Positions 15,876-24,014 of a stretch of 36,847 nucleotides of DNA are shown in pieces. Source of the stretch: JAVBNW01 sp031551255 (GTDB lineage Bacteria; Bacillota; Clostridia; Christensenellales; UBA1750); assembly GCA_031551255.1 (NCBI GenBank), contig JAVBNW010000118.1, forward strand, positions 1 to 36,847, written 5' to 3'. Both the position numbers and the translations under genes were made by a program. The notes below the pieces were generated by a model. That model worked only from the letters and a program-made list of their open reading frames with translations. It had not been told where the DNA came from and did not search any database. Each line of letters opens with the position of its first letter. The first letter of the stretch is position 1.

Positions 15876-16840
15876 ATCACATCCTCCTCGTTCCGGCTCA
15901 TCGCGTATTGCGATATCGCGGTAACGGTAAACACGCCCAGGAACAGCACCATACTCATCGCCGCGGCATAGCCCTGGCGCATTGAGGTGATGCCCGCGCC
16001 GGAAGCCGTAGCGCCCGTTCCCCCGAAGGCTGTAGCGAAGACCATCATGCCCAGCGTCGCCGTGTTGTACTGGCCATGCGTCGATGTAAAGATAATCTCA
16101 AAGCTTTGCAGCGAGCCGATCAGCGCCAATAACACGTTGACGGTGATAATCGGCCACAACAGCGGAAACGTGATATAGCGGAAACACTGCCATTCCGAGC
16201 ACCCATCGATGTACCCCGCCTCATATAGCTCTCCTGGGATATTTTGGATACCCGCGAGGAACAACACCATAGAATAGCCCATGTACATCCAAATCTGAAT
16301 GCCGATCACCGCCGGAAAAGCCAGGGTAAAGTTCGCCAGAACCGGCTGGGCGCTGGGATTAAGAAGCTTGAGCAACCCGTAGATCGGGCCATCGATGGAA
16401 TAGATCAGCTGCCAGATCGTGGTGACGATGGTGACGCCCAGGATGACGGGCATGAAGTAGACGGCCCGAAAAAACGTGCGACCCTTCAAAAGCTTGTTGT
16501 TCACCACGATTGCCACAAACAGGCCCAGCACGTTTTGGATCAGCGTAACGCCACCGGAATAGATGATCGTACGCAGAATGCTGTTTCTAAGATCTTTTGC
16601 GTTTTGCAGAAAAAAGAACTCGCGGTAATTGGCAAAGCCGATAAACTCCCAAGGTTTGTTCACGACGCCCGTGATGTTGGTAAAGGACAGCACCGCTGTC
16701 GTCAGCGACGGGGCAACCCTGAATATGATGTAGTGCAAAAGCCCCGGTAGCATACACAAAAAGACAATGTAAGCCGGCCATGCCCGCCCCACGCGGCGGC
16801 GGGGGCGCTTGGCCGACGCTGTTTTGCCAACGCTTGACAA
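15872..16840 (-). CDS. Carbohydrate ABC transporter permease, LplB/UgpA type
   Basis: A 322-residue inner-membrane permease. The start is uncertain. A TTG at 16840 is chosen because AGAGGGGG lies 9 nt upstream and the resulting N-terminus (about 20 basic residues, then the first membrane segment) has normal length. The open frame continues upstream to 16984, but that extension is arginine/proline-rich and runs through the intercistronic hairpin. The coupling loop is ELYEAGYIDGCSEWQ near residue 200, and six or so membrane segments are visible. Its stop overlaps the next permease start. Expression is likely lower than that of the binding-protein gene because of the hairpin between them. Confidence 0.88.
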   Translation of the reverse strand: MSSVGKTASAKRPRRRVGRAWPAYIVFLCMLPGLLHYIIFRVAPSLTTAVLSFTNITGVVNKPWEFIGFANYREFFFLQNAKDLRNSILRTIIYSGGVTLIQNVLGLFVAIVVNNKLLKGRTFFRAVYFMPVILGVTIVTTIWQLIYSIDGPIYGLLKLLNPSAQPVLANFTLAFPAVIGIQIWMYMGYSMVLFLAGIQNIPGELYEAGYIDGCSEWQCFRYITFPLLWPIITVNVLLALIGSLQSFEIIFTSTHGQYNTATLGMMVFATAFGGTGATASGAGITSMRQGYAAAMSMVLFLGVFTVTAISQYAMSRNEEDVI

Positions 16841-16944
16841 CGCTTGGATCCCCCTCTTTCGGCGATGCAGACCGGCGGCGCCCGCTTGCGCGCTTTGTTT
16901 ACCGGAATACACCGCTATTTTACGCTGGATGCATGGAAAGGGCG

Positions 16945-16976
16945 AAAGAGGCGGCGGCTTGGGCCGCCGCCTCTTT
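16945..16976 (-). other. Strong 14-bp hairpin between binding protein and permease genes
   Basis: AAAGAGGCGGCGGC at 16945-16958 pairs perfectly with 16963-16976 around a 4-nt loop, inside the 180-nt gap between the binding-protein stop (17021) and the permease start. On the minus strand the stem is followed by CGCCC rather than a U-run. It probably causes partial termination or protects the upstream message. Confidence 0.7.
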
Positions 16977-17020
16977 CTAAGCAAGGGGACAATCGAAGAT
17001 CCGGAAAAGTCCGCGATCGC

Positions 17021-18430
17021 TTACTTCGCCGCCGCCGCATTGGCAGCGCGCGCGTTGTCCCAATCCGCCTGGGCCGCTTCGGCGAGCTGCTGGTAGGTAT
17101 AGGGCCCGCCCAGCACATCAAGAAGCGTCAGATCGCATCCGCCGTTGCCGCCATCCTGCCCCACGCCCTTGGGAGTGTATACGGGATAGACCTGGCGGGG
17201 TTTCTGCATGTAGGATGCCATGCTCTTGAGGAAATCGTTGTCGTACTGGCAGTCGGACTGCGTGGGATAGAAGCCGACTTCGTTGACAAAGTGGACGTAC
17301 TCATCCTTTTGCGAGAAGAAGTCGAGCACCTGCTTTGCGGCTTCGAGGTTGGGAGAAGCCTTGACGATGACCATCGCAAAGTCGTACTTGACGCCCATCT
17401 GCGCGGGCAGCCCATCGGCGCGTTTCTCGACGCCGGGGAGCGGGAAGTAGGAGAACTCAAAGTCCGGGCCCGCGGCGGTGACGTCGCCTGCCGCCCAAGA
17501 GCCGTCGGCCAGCATGACCGCCTTGCGGGTGGCGAATCTGCCGTAGCAATCGCTGTAGGGCACGCCCGTGACGCCGGGCTCCATAAAGGAAGCGAACTGG
17601 CTGCGGATTCTATAAAACTCCATCATATCAGGATCGGTAAACTTCTTTTCGCCCAGGAACAGCGCCTTGCTGACCACCGGGCCTTCGTCGAGCAAATTGT
17701 TTGTGAGCATGTTGTTGGCGAACATGTTCAGCGGCCAACCGGCACCGCCGCCGCAGGTGATGGGCTCCATGCCCGCGGCCCTGATCGCCTCGCAGTTGGA
17801 CACAAACTCGTCCCAAGTCTCGGGCACCTTCAAGCCCAGTTCGTCGTACACGTCGATGTTGTAGAACACGCCGTTGAGGGGGATGGAGCCGGCCATCAGG
17901 CCATAGATGCGCCCTTTATAGCCGTAGGCATCCGTCATGAGCGCTTTATCGAAATTATCCATGAAGGGCTCGTCGGTAATATCCAGGAACAGATCTGATT
18001 CGACAAACTCCTGCCAGGCGGGTTTATCCATGAGCCCATCGTTCCAATCTTCCAGCGGGCGCAGGAAGCCGCCCTCGTAGGTGACGATATCCACGTCGTT
18101 GGCCATCAGGCGGGTTTGCCGGGTTTGAGGGTGGTTGGCCGAATCGATGTCGGCAATATCCAGGGTAATGCCGCGCGCGTCGAGCAGACGGGCGGCCATG
18201 CCCTTGAGCCAGGTGACGGCGGAGGGGTTGGTCCACGTAAGGATGCTAACCTTCCCGCCGACGGTTTCCGGGGTGGAAGCGCCGGTTCCTCCGCCGGATG
18301 CGGTTTTCGCCGGAGCATCCGCACTCGTCGTACCCTGGGCAGGCGAATTGCCGCCGCTGTTGCACGCGCACAAAGCAAACACCATCATAAGAACCAGCGC
18401 CAGAGAAAGGAGCCTAGAGAGTCGAATCAC
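17021..18430 (-). CDS. Extracellular sugar-binding lipoprotein of the second ABC operon
   Basis: A 469-residue family 1 solute-binding lipoprotein starting with GTG, with GGGGGAG 7 nt upstream. Hydrophobic residues 5-21 lead into the lipobox ALCAC with Cys23, followed by a Gly/Ser/Thr/Ala linker to about residue 60. Typical domain motifs include GVFYNIDVYDELGLKVPETWDEF (near 190-210), the WPLNMFANN segment and the KAVMLADGSWAAG loop near 310. It is the first gene of the operon and has a consensus promoter, so it should be well expressed. The permease types suggest an oligosaccharide ligand. The protein is clearly diverged from the 1929-3341 binding protein, so the two operons are not a recent duplication. 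Confidence 0.93.
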   Translation of the reverse strand: MIRLSRLLSLALVLMMVFALCACNSGGNSPAQGTTSADAPAKTASGGGTGASTPETVGGKVSILTWTNPSAVTWLKGMAARLLDARGITLDIADIDSANHPQTRQTRLMANDVDIVTYEGGFLRPLEDWNDGLMDKPAWQEFVESDLFLDITDEPFMDNFDKALMTDAYGYKGRIYGLMAGSIPLNGVFYNIDVYDELGLKVPETWDEFVSNCEAIRAAGMEPITCGGGAGWPLNMFANNMLTNNLLDEGPVVSKALFLGEKKFTDPDMMEFYRIRSQFASFMEPGVTGVPYSDCYGRFATRKAVMLADGSWAAGDVTAAGPDFEFSYFPLPGVEKRADGLPAQMGVKYDFAMVIVKASPNLEAAKQVLDFFSQKDEYVHFVNEVGFYPTQSDCQYDNDFLKSMASYMQKPRQVYPVYTPKGVGQDGGNGGCDLTLLDVLGGPYTYQQLAEAAQADWDNARAANAAAAK

Positions 18431-18493
18431 AAGTCACTCCCCCTTTAATATTTTGTGAAAAAAGAGGATGCTTTTCCCACATTTCATGTTAGC

Positions 18494-18522
18494 ATTATAG
18501 GTATGCGAAACATGAGTGTCAA
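18494..18522 (-). promoter_or_regulatory. Perfect-consensus sigma-70 promoter of the second ABC operon
   Basis: On the minus strand TTGACA (18517-18522) and TATAAT (18494-18499) are separated by exactly 17 nt. Transcription should start near 18487, giving a leader of about 57 nt before the GTG of the binding-protein gene. This is the best promoter in the window. The 18523-18760 stretch upstream is unusually AT-rich and holds no supported gene. Confidence 0.85.
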
Positions 18523-18766
18523 GTGGATAAATGCATGTTCTTTTCAAATTCACATATTTGTTTGGCGGTTCTGCACCTTTCGAACAAAAAACACTGGAAT
18601 TAGCACAAAATAACATAATACATGTTGCGCCTAAATTCACAACAACATCGGAAAACGTAATGTTTCATACAAAAAAGGGCCGCTATAAGCCGCCCTCCAA
18701 TAACTTCCACAAGAAGTGCTGTTCTACACCACGCTGTGCATACAACGCGGCCCCGCTTGAAAGAAC

Positions 18767-18792
18767 CCAAAAGGCCCCCGCAGGCTGCGGGG
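18767..18792 (-). terminator. Terminator of the lipase-like gene
   Basis: On the minus strand CCCCGCA, a 3-nt loop and TGCGGGG form a 7-bp GC stem (18776-18792) followed by GCC and UUUU. It begins 9 nt after the stop at 18802. Confidence 0.65.
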
Positions 18793-18801
18793 AAAAAGCG
18801 G

Positions 18802-20154
18802 CTAAAAACCCATTTCCCGAAGACCCGATACGATACCCACATATGCCTCGGCAACGTCGAAGCCTTTATAGTCCTCCCGCTTAAGGTCGATCATATCCCC
18901 ATGGGAAACGCCGCGAAAACGGCCGCCCCGCAAAAGGCCTTTGAATTCGCCCCATTTCGCGGATTCTACGTCTACGAGGCCGTCGTTGGGGCCTTTTAGA
19001 AAGTACATGAGCGTATAGGGCACCGCCAGCAGGCCGTCGCTCAAAAACGCGCGCATGGCCGAGGCGTAGCTTTGGTAATATACGCCCCAGGCATCCGGGT
19101 TATTTTGGTTAAAGCGCTCGACATACGCTTTGGTAAACTGCCGGCTCGAAACGTCGAACTCGGGGTGCTCATCGCCCAGCATGCCAAAATACTTGTCGAC
19201 CGCCCTGCCGATGGATGCATAGAGCTTCTGGGGAAGCTTCTGCGCGGCATCTACCATGGCGCAGCCGCGGTGTGGCGTCGAGATCGTCGTAAGCGACGCC
19301 ACGATTTCGTCTCCGCCCAGCGAGCTGATCATGTAGCGGGCATCCAGCCCGCCCTTGGAATGCGCGATGATGTTCACCTTTGGGGCGCCCGTTTCCTCGA
19401 GCACCCGCTCGATGCGGCGCTTGACGTCCTGGGCGTTGCGCTCTACGCTACCCCAGGCTTCCTGGTGGCCATAATACACGCTTGCGCCGTTGCGCTGAAG
19501 CTCTTTAGGAATGCGCCCCCAATAGTTGAAATAGTGCAGATCCCGAAACCCTACGCCGTGCAGCATCACCAGCGGGTACTTCGTACGGCACACAAGCGTA
19601 TCCACGCGCTCGCCGCGCCGCTCGATCTTATAGCACGCGTGCTCGTATTCATCCTTGGCGATGCGCGCCAAATACATAAGCGGAATCGCCCCAAGCAGCG
19701 GTATCCACCACGTAGCAAGCACTACAAGCCTCCTTACGACGCGCAGCCTACGCGATAGGCAAAAGACCCGCAGCGCGCCGTTGGTCAGCGGAAGCAGCGC
19801 TACGATTGCGGCGATGACGCCATCGGTCACCCGCACCCATACGGGCAGGGGCGCCCATGCGTTCACAGAAACGACGGCGGCGTACAAAACGCCCTGCCAA
19901 AACAGCGATAGAAGGGCCGCGCGTATGAGCCCCCGCCCACCCATCATCGCCTTCAGGCGCACATTGACCGGCTCTTTTGCGCGTACAGGATAGATGTTCA
20001 GCGCTAGCCAAGCGGCAAACGCGCATGTGGCGAGCAAGGCCGTCAGCGCAATGCGGGCGATGCCCCCGCCGGGCCAGGCGAGGGCCAGCACGTACAAAAA
20101 CGCAAAGCTGTGCGATGCCGCCATAAGGCCGAGGCTTATCAACAATGTCGGCAA
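18802..20154 (-). CDS. Membrane-anchored lipase/esterase-like alpha/beta hydrolase
   Basis: A 450-residue protein. Residues 1-165 contain about five hydrophobic segments, then an alpha/beta-hydrolase domain follows. PLVMLHGVGFRD (194-205) is the oxyanion-hole strand, AHSKGGLDAR (264-273) carries the nucleophile Ser266, Asp391 lies in GPNDGLVD, and His418 in VSHGD; together they form a plausible catalytic triad. This resembles bacterial triacylglycerol lipase/esterase domains of the LipA/EstA type, though substrates are unknown. The long multi-pass N-terminus is unusual for secreted lipases and suggests action at the membrane. The start is a TTG with AAGGGGA upstream; a later ATG at residue 11 is the alternative. 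Confidence 0.82.
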   Translation of the reverse strand: MPTLLISLGLMAASHSFAFLYVLALAWPGGGIARIALTALLATCAFAAWLALNIYPVRAKEPVNVRLKAMMGGRGLIRAALLSLFWQGVLYAAVVSVNAWAPLPVWVRVTDGVIAAIVALLPLTNGALRVFCLSRRLRVVRRLVVLATWWIPLLGAIPLMYLARIAKDEYEHACYKIERRGERVDTLVCRTKYPLVMLHGVGFRDLHYFNYWGRIPKELQRNGASVYYGHQEAWGSVERNAQDVKRRIERVLEETGAPKVNIIAHSKGGLDARYMISSLGGDEIVASLTTISTPHRGCAMVDAAQKLPQKLYASIGRAVDKYFGMLGDEHPEFDVSSRQFTKAYVERFNQNNPDAWGVYYQSYASAMRAFLSDGLLAVPYTLMYFLKGPNDGLVDVESAKWGEFKGLLRGGRFRGVSHGDMIDLKREDYKGFDVAEAYVGIVSGLREMGF

Positions 20155-20255
20155 GGAAAAATCCCCTTTTCAAAAGCATGTCCCCTTATCTTATCGCGGA
20201 GCGCCGAAAAAGGCCAGAGATTTTCCGGCTGCCGGCTGATTGCGGCGTTTACGAA

Positions 20256-20284
20256 GTGACATGGAATGCGCGTTGGTGTATACT
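20256..20284 (+). promoter_or_regulatory. Promoter with a long leader for the Gfo/Idh/MocA gene
   Basis: GTGACA (20256-20261) and TATACT (20279-20284) are spaced by 17 nt on the plus strand. Transcription would start near 20291, giving a leader of about 320 nt before the GTG start at 20610. That leader contains the G-run hairpin repeat and copy B of the shared leader repeat. The 20155-20609 gap has no supported gene. Confidence 0.6.
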
Positions 20285-20347
20285 GGGTTTCATAGTCACC
20301 GGCCCCCGAAATGAGAGCATCTGAACGGCACGGCGCTACGCGCCTTC

Positions 20348-20386
20348 GCGGGGGCATGCATGTCCCCCCCGCAGCCCCCCGCCGAA
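20348..20386 (+). repeat. G-run/C-run hairpin repeat, copy 2
   Basis: Five G (20350-20354), CATGCATGT, seven C (20364-20370), GCAG, then six C (20375-20380). Outer CTTCGC and GCCGAAG sequences can extend the stem. The G-run could pair with either C-run, giving two alternative hairpins. It lies inside the long leader of the oxidoreductase gene. Confidence 0.5.
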
Positions 20387-20420
20387 GCGAAACGCGTCCG
20401 GCACGCCTGTGGCCGGAGCC

Positions 20421-20563
20421 GAGCGCGCGCAGTGCACGCATAGAGCGAGGCGCAAGGCCCGTGAGTACGAGGTGATTCGCGAGCGCAGCGACGCGAGAGC
20501 CCGTACGAACGATAAGCGCCGTCTTGTGGGGCTAAAAACGTTCTCGCTCTTCTCGCTCCCATT
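20421..20563 (+). repeat. Leader-associated dispersed repeat, copy B
   Basis: Aligns over its whole length with 7869-8016 (see shared blocks there), with several substitutions and short indels. It ends about 35 nt before the ribosome binding site of the oxidoreductase gene. In copy B the inner TCGCG/CGCGA pair can form a hairpin, while the closing stem seen in copy A is weaker. Confidence 0.55.
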
Positions 20564-20609
20564 CCGGGGGTCGGTAACTATAACGAACAAACGTTGTGGA
20601 GGGTTGGCT

Positions 20610-21773
20610 GTGAGCAGGATACGCTTTGGGATCATAGGCCTTGGCAATATGGGCACAGGCCACGCGAAGGACTTCGTCGCCGGAAAAATCCCCGACGCCG
20701 AGCTTCGGGCGATCGCCGAGATCGATCCCTCGCGCGTTGCGTGGGGCAAGGAGAACCTCGGCGGCAACATCGAGTATTTTTCCGATGCGGACGAGATGAT
20801 CAAAAGCGGCAAGGTGGACGCCATCGTCGTCGCCGTGCCGCACTACCAGCATCCCGAATATGTAATGAAGGGTCTGGGCGCGGGGCTGCATGTGATGAGC
20901 GAAAAGCCCGCGGGCGTGTACACCAAGGCCGTACGCGAAATGAACGAGTACGCGAAAAAGTGCGACAAGCTCTTTGGCATCATGTTTCAAAACCGCACCA
21001 ATCCCGTCTACGCAAGGATGCACGAGCTAATGGCGGCCGGCGAGCTGGGGGCGATCAAGCGCACGAGCTGGATCGTGACGGACTGGTACCGCTCGCAATC
21101 CTACTACGATTCGGGCACATGGCGCGCGACATGGCGCGGCGAGGGCGGCGGCGTGCTGCTAAACCAGTGCCCGCACAACCTGGACCTTTGGCAGTGGATC
21201 GTCGGCGAGTTGCCCAGCCGGGTGCGCGCGTTCTGCCACAACGGCAAGTGGCACGACATCGAGGTGGAGGACGACGTAACCGCCTATGTCGAATACCCAA
21301 GCGGTGCGACGGGCACGTTTGTGACCACCACCGCCGACACGCCGGGCACGAACCGCTTTGAAATCGTCGGCGACAAGGGCAAGCTGGTGGCCGAGGACGG
21401 CAAGCTGATCGTGTATAAAAACAAGATGGGCGAGCGCGAGTTCAACGCCACGTACAAGGGCGGCTTTGGCGAGCCCGGCTACGAGATGACCCTCGTACCC
21501 ACCCCCGGCGAGCCCGCCGCGCACGCGACTGTAATGCGCAACTTCTGTGGGGCGATTCTCGGCCGCGAAGAGTTGGCGATCCCCGGCGAGGAGGGTATCA
21601 AAGGGCTTACGCTCTCCAACGCCATGCACCTTTCCAGCTGGCTCGACAAGACCATCGAGCTTCCGCTGGACGAAGACCTTTACCTCGCCCAGCTTCAAAA
21701 GCGCGCCGCCACCTCGAAATATAAGGAGGGCGCGGGCCTGGTGCTCGACACGAGCGGGTCGTACATGAAGTAA
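20610..21773 (+). CDS. Gfo/Idh/MocA-family oxidoreductase
   Basis: A 387-residue NAD(P)-dependent sugar or cyclitol dehydrogenase. It starts with GTG, 6 nt after GGAGGG. The Rossmann domain opens with GIIGLGNMGTGHA at about residues 7-19. The conserved EKPAG (Glu98-Lys99-Pro100) and the CPHNLDLWQW helix with His189 are the family's cofactor- and substrate-site signatures. The C-terminal alpha/beta domain shows the expected GATGTF strand. The substrate cannot be read from sequence. An inferred role is oxidation or isomerisation of a sugar derivative, possibly with the TIM-barrel protein at 35475. It is followed by a U-less hairpin and a gene remnant. Confidence 0.9.
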   Translation: MSRIRFGIIGLGNMGTGHAKDFVAGKIPDAELRAIAEIDPSRVAWGKENLGGNIEYFSDADEMIKSGKVDAIVVAVPHYQHPEYVMKGLGAGLHVMSEKPAGVYTKAVREMNEYAKKCDKLFGIMFQNRTNPVYARMHELMAAGELGAIKRTSWIVTDWYRSQSYYDSGTWRATWRGEGGGVLLNQCPHNLDLWQWIVGELPSRVRAFCHNGKWHDIEVEDDVTAYVEYPSGATGTFVTTTADTPGTNRFEIVGDKGKLVAEDGKLIVYKNKMGEREFNATYKGGFGEPGYEMTLVPTPGEPAAHATVMRNFCGAILGREELAIPGEEGIKGLTLSNAMHLSSWLDKTIELPLDEDLYLAQLQKRAATSKYKEGAGLVLDTSGSYMK

Positions 21774-21798
21774 AACCAGTCGTTTGGCAAATTATGTC

Positions 21799-21830
21799 GA
21801 TGCCGGGATGCTGAAACGCGTCCCGGCATC
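21799..21830 (+). terminator. Hairpin after the oxidoreductase gene (no U-tract)
   Basis: GATGCCGGGA (21799-21808) pairs with TCCCGGCATC (21821-21830) around a 12-nt loop, 25 nt after the stop. GCGGCGC follows rather than a U-run. Confidence 0.5.
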
Positions 21831-21871
21831 GCGGCGCAAGGCGCGGCTGTGGCACGCGGAAGAAAGGAAGA

Positions 21872-22229
21872 TTGCCATGGTTTCTTTCACTGCAAGGCTG
21901 CGTTTCCGCGGGGAAAACGACCGCCGCGCAATATGTTCAGCGGCATTTCCCCCTGGTTCACATCAGCTATAAAAACCATGTGCCGATGCTTTCCGAAATC
22001 AAACGAAGAGGGCTTGATCAGAGCACGCCGGAAGGGTTCGGCCAAATACAGCGGGTCTTCATCGACGCGCAGATTCGCAGACGCGAGGAAAACGCCGGCA
22101 AAGCCAACGTGCTGCCGGATTTGGGGCCGGAGGAGAGGATCGTTCGAGCACTATGTTTCCAAAGATGATGCCGCTGAAAAAGATCAGGCGGGCGAAGCGG
22201 TGATCGCGTGGATGAAGTACTGCCTATGA
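21872..22229 (+). pseudogene. Broken P-loop nucleotide-kinase-like gene
   Basis: The first frame encodes LSLQGCVSAGKTTAAQ, a clear Walker A loop, then HISYKNHVPMLSEIKRRGLDQ, FGQIQRVFIDAQIRRREE and DLGPEE. This order matches a family of small deoxynucleoside-kinase-like P-loop proteins in Bacillota. After DLGPEE the frame stops within a few codons, while a neighbouring frame continues to 22229 with FEHYVSKDDAAEKDQAGEAV. The conserved region between these parts is missing, so there has been a deletion with frameshift. The start is also damaged: a good AAAGGAAG site precedes an ATG (21877) that is out of frame with the Walker A motif, while the open frame begins only with a TTG. It is most likely a decaying remnant. 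Confidence 0.6.
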
Positions 22230-22244
22230 CAAATCGCACATGCC

Positions 22245-22287
22245 AAAGCGGCCGGAACGCCCTGTTTATGGGCATTCCGGCCGCTTT
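22245..22287. terminator. Long bidirectional hairpin between convergent units
   Basis: AAAGCGGCCGGAA (22245-22257) pairs perfectly with 22275-22287, and GCCC/GGGC extend the stem inside. It separates the plus-strand gene remnant from the end of the minus-strand binding-protein gene (22312). Only three U follow on either strand. Confidence 0.6.
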
Positions 22288-22311
22288 GCTGCGGCAGTGC
22301 CGCTTGATGCG

Positions 22312-23304
22312 CTATTTCATGGCTTTTTCGGCATAAGAATTGTTCACCAACGCCTCAAACGCGGGTTTCGCGGTCAGCTCGCCGGCTTCTTCCACGATGG
22401 TCATCAGGTTTTCGATGGATTCCTTATCCACGGTGGGGTCCTCGCGCCACGCGCCGATGGAACGGTAGCGCTCCACCACCTGCTCGAGGACCTTCACATC
22501 GGTATCGGGGAATGCCGGCGCGATCGCCTCGGCAACCTCCTGAGCGGTATGCGTCTTGACAAACTGCTGGCCCTTGTATAGCGCTTTTAAGAATTTTTCA
22601 TACAGGGCGGCGTCTTTTTTCAGCGCGGACTGCGGGGCCATATAGCAGGTGTAGGCGATGGGGCCTGCGCTCTCGCCTACGGCGGCGAGTATGTAACCGT
22701 AGCCCTGGTCGACGGCTTCCGTTGCGGCCGGTTCAAACAGCGTAACATAGTCCCCTTCGCCGCCGGCGAACGCTCCGCCCATCAGGTTGAACTGCACATG
22801 GGTCATAACCTCGACATCCACGCCCGGTTCCATCCCATAAGACCTGAGCGCGTGTTCGAGCGCCATGCAGGGGATGCCGCCCTTGCGCCCGCCGATGACC
22901 GATTTGCCCTTCATCTCCGTCCAGTCAAAATTTTCACGGGGTTCGCGCCCGATTAAAAACGCGCCGTCCCTAATGGTAACTTGGCCGATCACCGAAATCT
23001 GATCCTCGCGGCCCTCGGCGTTGACGTAAATGGCCGCCTCCGGCCCGCAAAACGCGATGTCCGACTGGCCTGACAACAGCGCAGCCATGGCTTTGTCCGC
23101 GCCGCCCGCGTTCGTCAGTTCGATTTCGAGCCCCTGTTCTTTAAAGTAGCCCAATTCTATGGCCGCGTACTGCGGCGCATAGAACACCGAGTGGGTCACT
23201 TCCTGCAGCCTGACGGTGCGTAGGCCCTCTTGCTTGGCGCAGCCCCCCAGTACCATGGACACGGCGAGCAGAGCCAGTACCAGCGCAATGATCTTTTTGT
23301 GCAT
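22312..23304 (-). CDS. Orphan NMT1/SsuA-type ABC substrate-binding lipoprotein
   Basis: A 330-residue lipoprotein, started at MHKKIIALVLALL because GGGAGGG precedes it. The lipobox VLGGC puts the lipid on Cys21. The mature domain resembles the NMT1/THI5/SsuA group: FYAPQYAAIELGYFKEQGL near residues 40-58, a GGADKAMAALLSGQSDIAFCGPE segment near 67-90, and a C-terminal helix-rich part. This group binds pyrimidine precursors of thiamine, taurine, alkanesulfonates or nitrate. No permease or ATPase gene is next to it, which is unusual for an intact importer, so partners must be elsewhere or the protein is a sensor. It diverges from the membrane-protein gene at 23388. Confidence 0.87.
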   Translation of the reverse strand: MHKKIIALVLALLAVSMVLGGCAKQEGLRTVRLQEVTHSVFYAPQYAAIELGYFKEQGLEIELTNAGGADKAMAALLSGQSDIAFCGPEAAIYVNAEGREDQISVIGQVTIRDGAFLIGREPRENFDWTEMKGKSVIGGRKGGIPCMALEHALRSYGMEPGVDVEVMTHVQFNLMGGAFAGGEGDYVTLFEPAATEAVDQGYGYILAAVGESAGPIAYTCYMAPQSALKKDAALYEKFLKALYKGQQFVKTHTAQEVAEAIAPAFPDTDVKVLEQVVERYRSIGAWREDPTVDKESIENLMTIVEEAGELTAKPAFEALVNNSYAEKAMK

Positions 23305-23317
23305 ACCATTCCCTCCC

Positions 23318-23346
23318 TTGCTGTCCTCGGCAATATGCCCTATACT
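23318..23346 (+). promoter_or_regulatory. Candidate promoter of the 23388 membrane protein and purD
   Basis: TTGCTG (23318-23323) and TATACT (23341-23346) are 17 nt apart on the plus strand, with a predicted start near 23353, 35 nt before the ATG. The -35 match is moderate. Confidence 0.45.
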
Positions 23347-23387
23347 ATGGAAGGTTCCCATCAAGTGTTACACGGGAGGTGTGCGCC

Positions 23388-23996
23388 ATGAAGCGCGGTG
23401 TGCTGGCCGGCTCTGTTTTGATCCTCTTTGGAATCTATATTTTGCTGTCGCAGCTTTTCCACATTCCGGAGGGGCTGGGCCTGGTGTTTCTCGGCGCTTT
23501 TTTTCTAGTGCTGCGCTTTTCGCTCAAGCGCTTATATGGCTTTACGATTGCCGGCTGCCTGGTTATGGCCGTGGGGCTTTCGAACGTTCTTGAGTCCCTC
23601 GGCGTGCTCAACGCATACCATCTGGGCTTTCTGAGCGGCTCCATTACGCTGTTTCTGCTGGCGATCGCGTTTTTTACCATACATATCTTGGAGCATCCGC
23701 GCATCGGCAACTGGCCGATCATCCCCGGCGTCTGCCTGCTTATCATCGGCGGCATCGCGCTGATTTCGGAGATTCCAGGCCTATACTTGCGCCTTTCCAA
23801 CCTAGCATGGCTCATCGTGCCGCTCGTACTCATCTGCAGCGGCGCGGCCATGCTCCTGAGCGGAATGCGCAGGCGCGCAGGCCGCGGCGATGGCTGGGCC
23901 CCGCCGCCGCCCCAGCCGGGGCCGCAAGGCGAGCCGCCCCGCGATGAGGCCCCGCCGGACGGGCCGCAGGGCGGCCAAAACGGGAATGGACAATAG
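23388..23996 (+). CDS. Multi-pass membrane protein with proline-rich tail
   Basis: A 202-residue protein with about five or six hydrophobic segments in residues 5-160, followed by a Pro/Gly/Gln-rich cytoplasmic or extracellular tail (about 165-202). Segments such as VLILFGIYILLS and PGVCLLIIGGIALIS resemble the small membrane modules of LiaF/DUF5668-type proteins, but the match is not strong enough to name it. The ATG at 23388 is chosen because GGGAGG lies 8 nt upstream; the GTG at 23379 overlaps that site. It precedes purD by 18 nt and is probably cotranscribed with it. Confidence 0.75.
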   Translation: MKRGVLAGSVLILFGIYILLSQLFHIPEGLGLVFLGAFFLVLRFSLKRLYGFTIAGCLVMAVGLSNVLESLGVLNAYHLGFLSGSITLFLLAIAFFTIHILEHPRIGNWPIIPGVCLLIIGGIALISEIPGLYLRLSNLAWLIVPLVLICSGAAMLLSGMRRRAGRGDGWAPPPPQPGPQGEPPRDEAPPDGPQGGQNGNGQ

Positions 23997-24014
23997 GCAC
24001 AGGGAGGCGACTTT

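Noticed and set aside
16841..16984. N-terminal extension of the LplB-type permease
   Set aside because: The extension is arginine/proline rich and encoded by the hairpin region. The family has a short N-terminus, and a TTG with a good ribosome binding site gives it.
16844..17998. A 384-residue open frame on the plus strand
   Set aside because: Antisense to the second binding-protein gene and running through the intercistronic hairpin; composition is that of a shadow frame.
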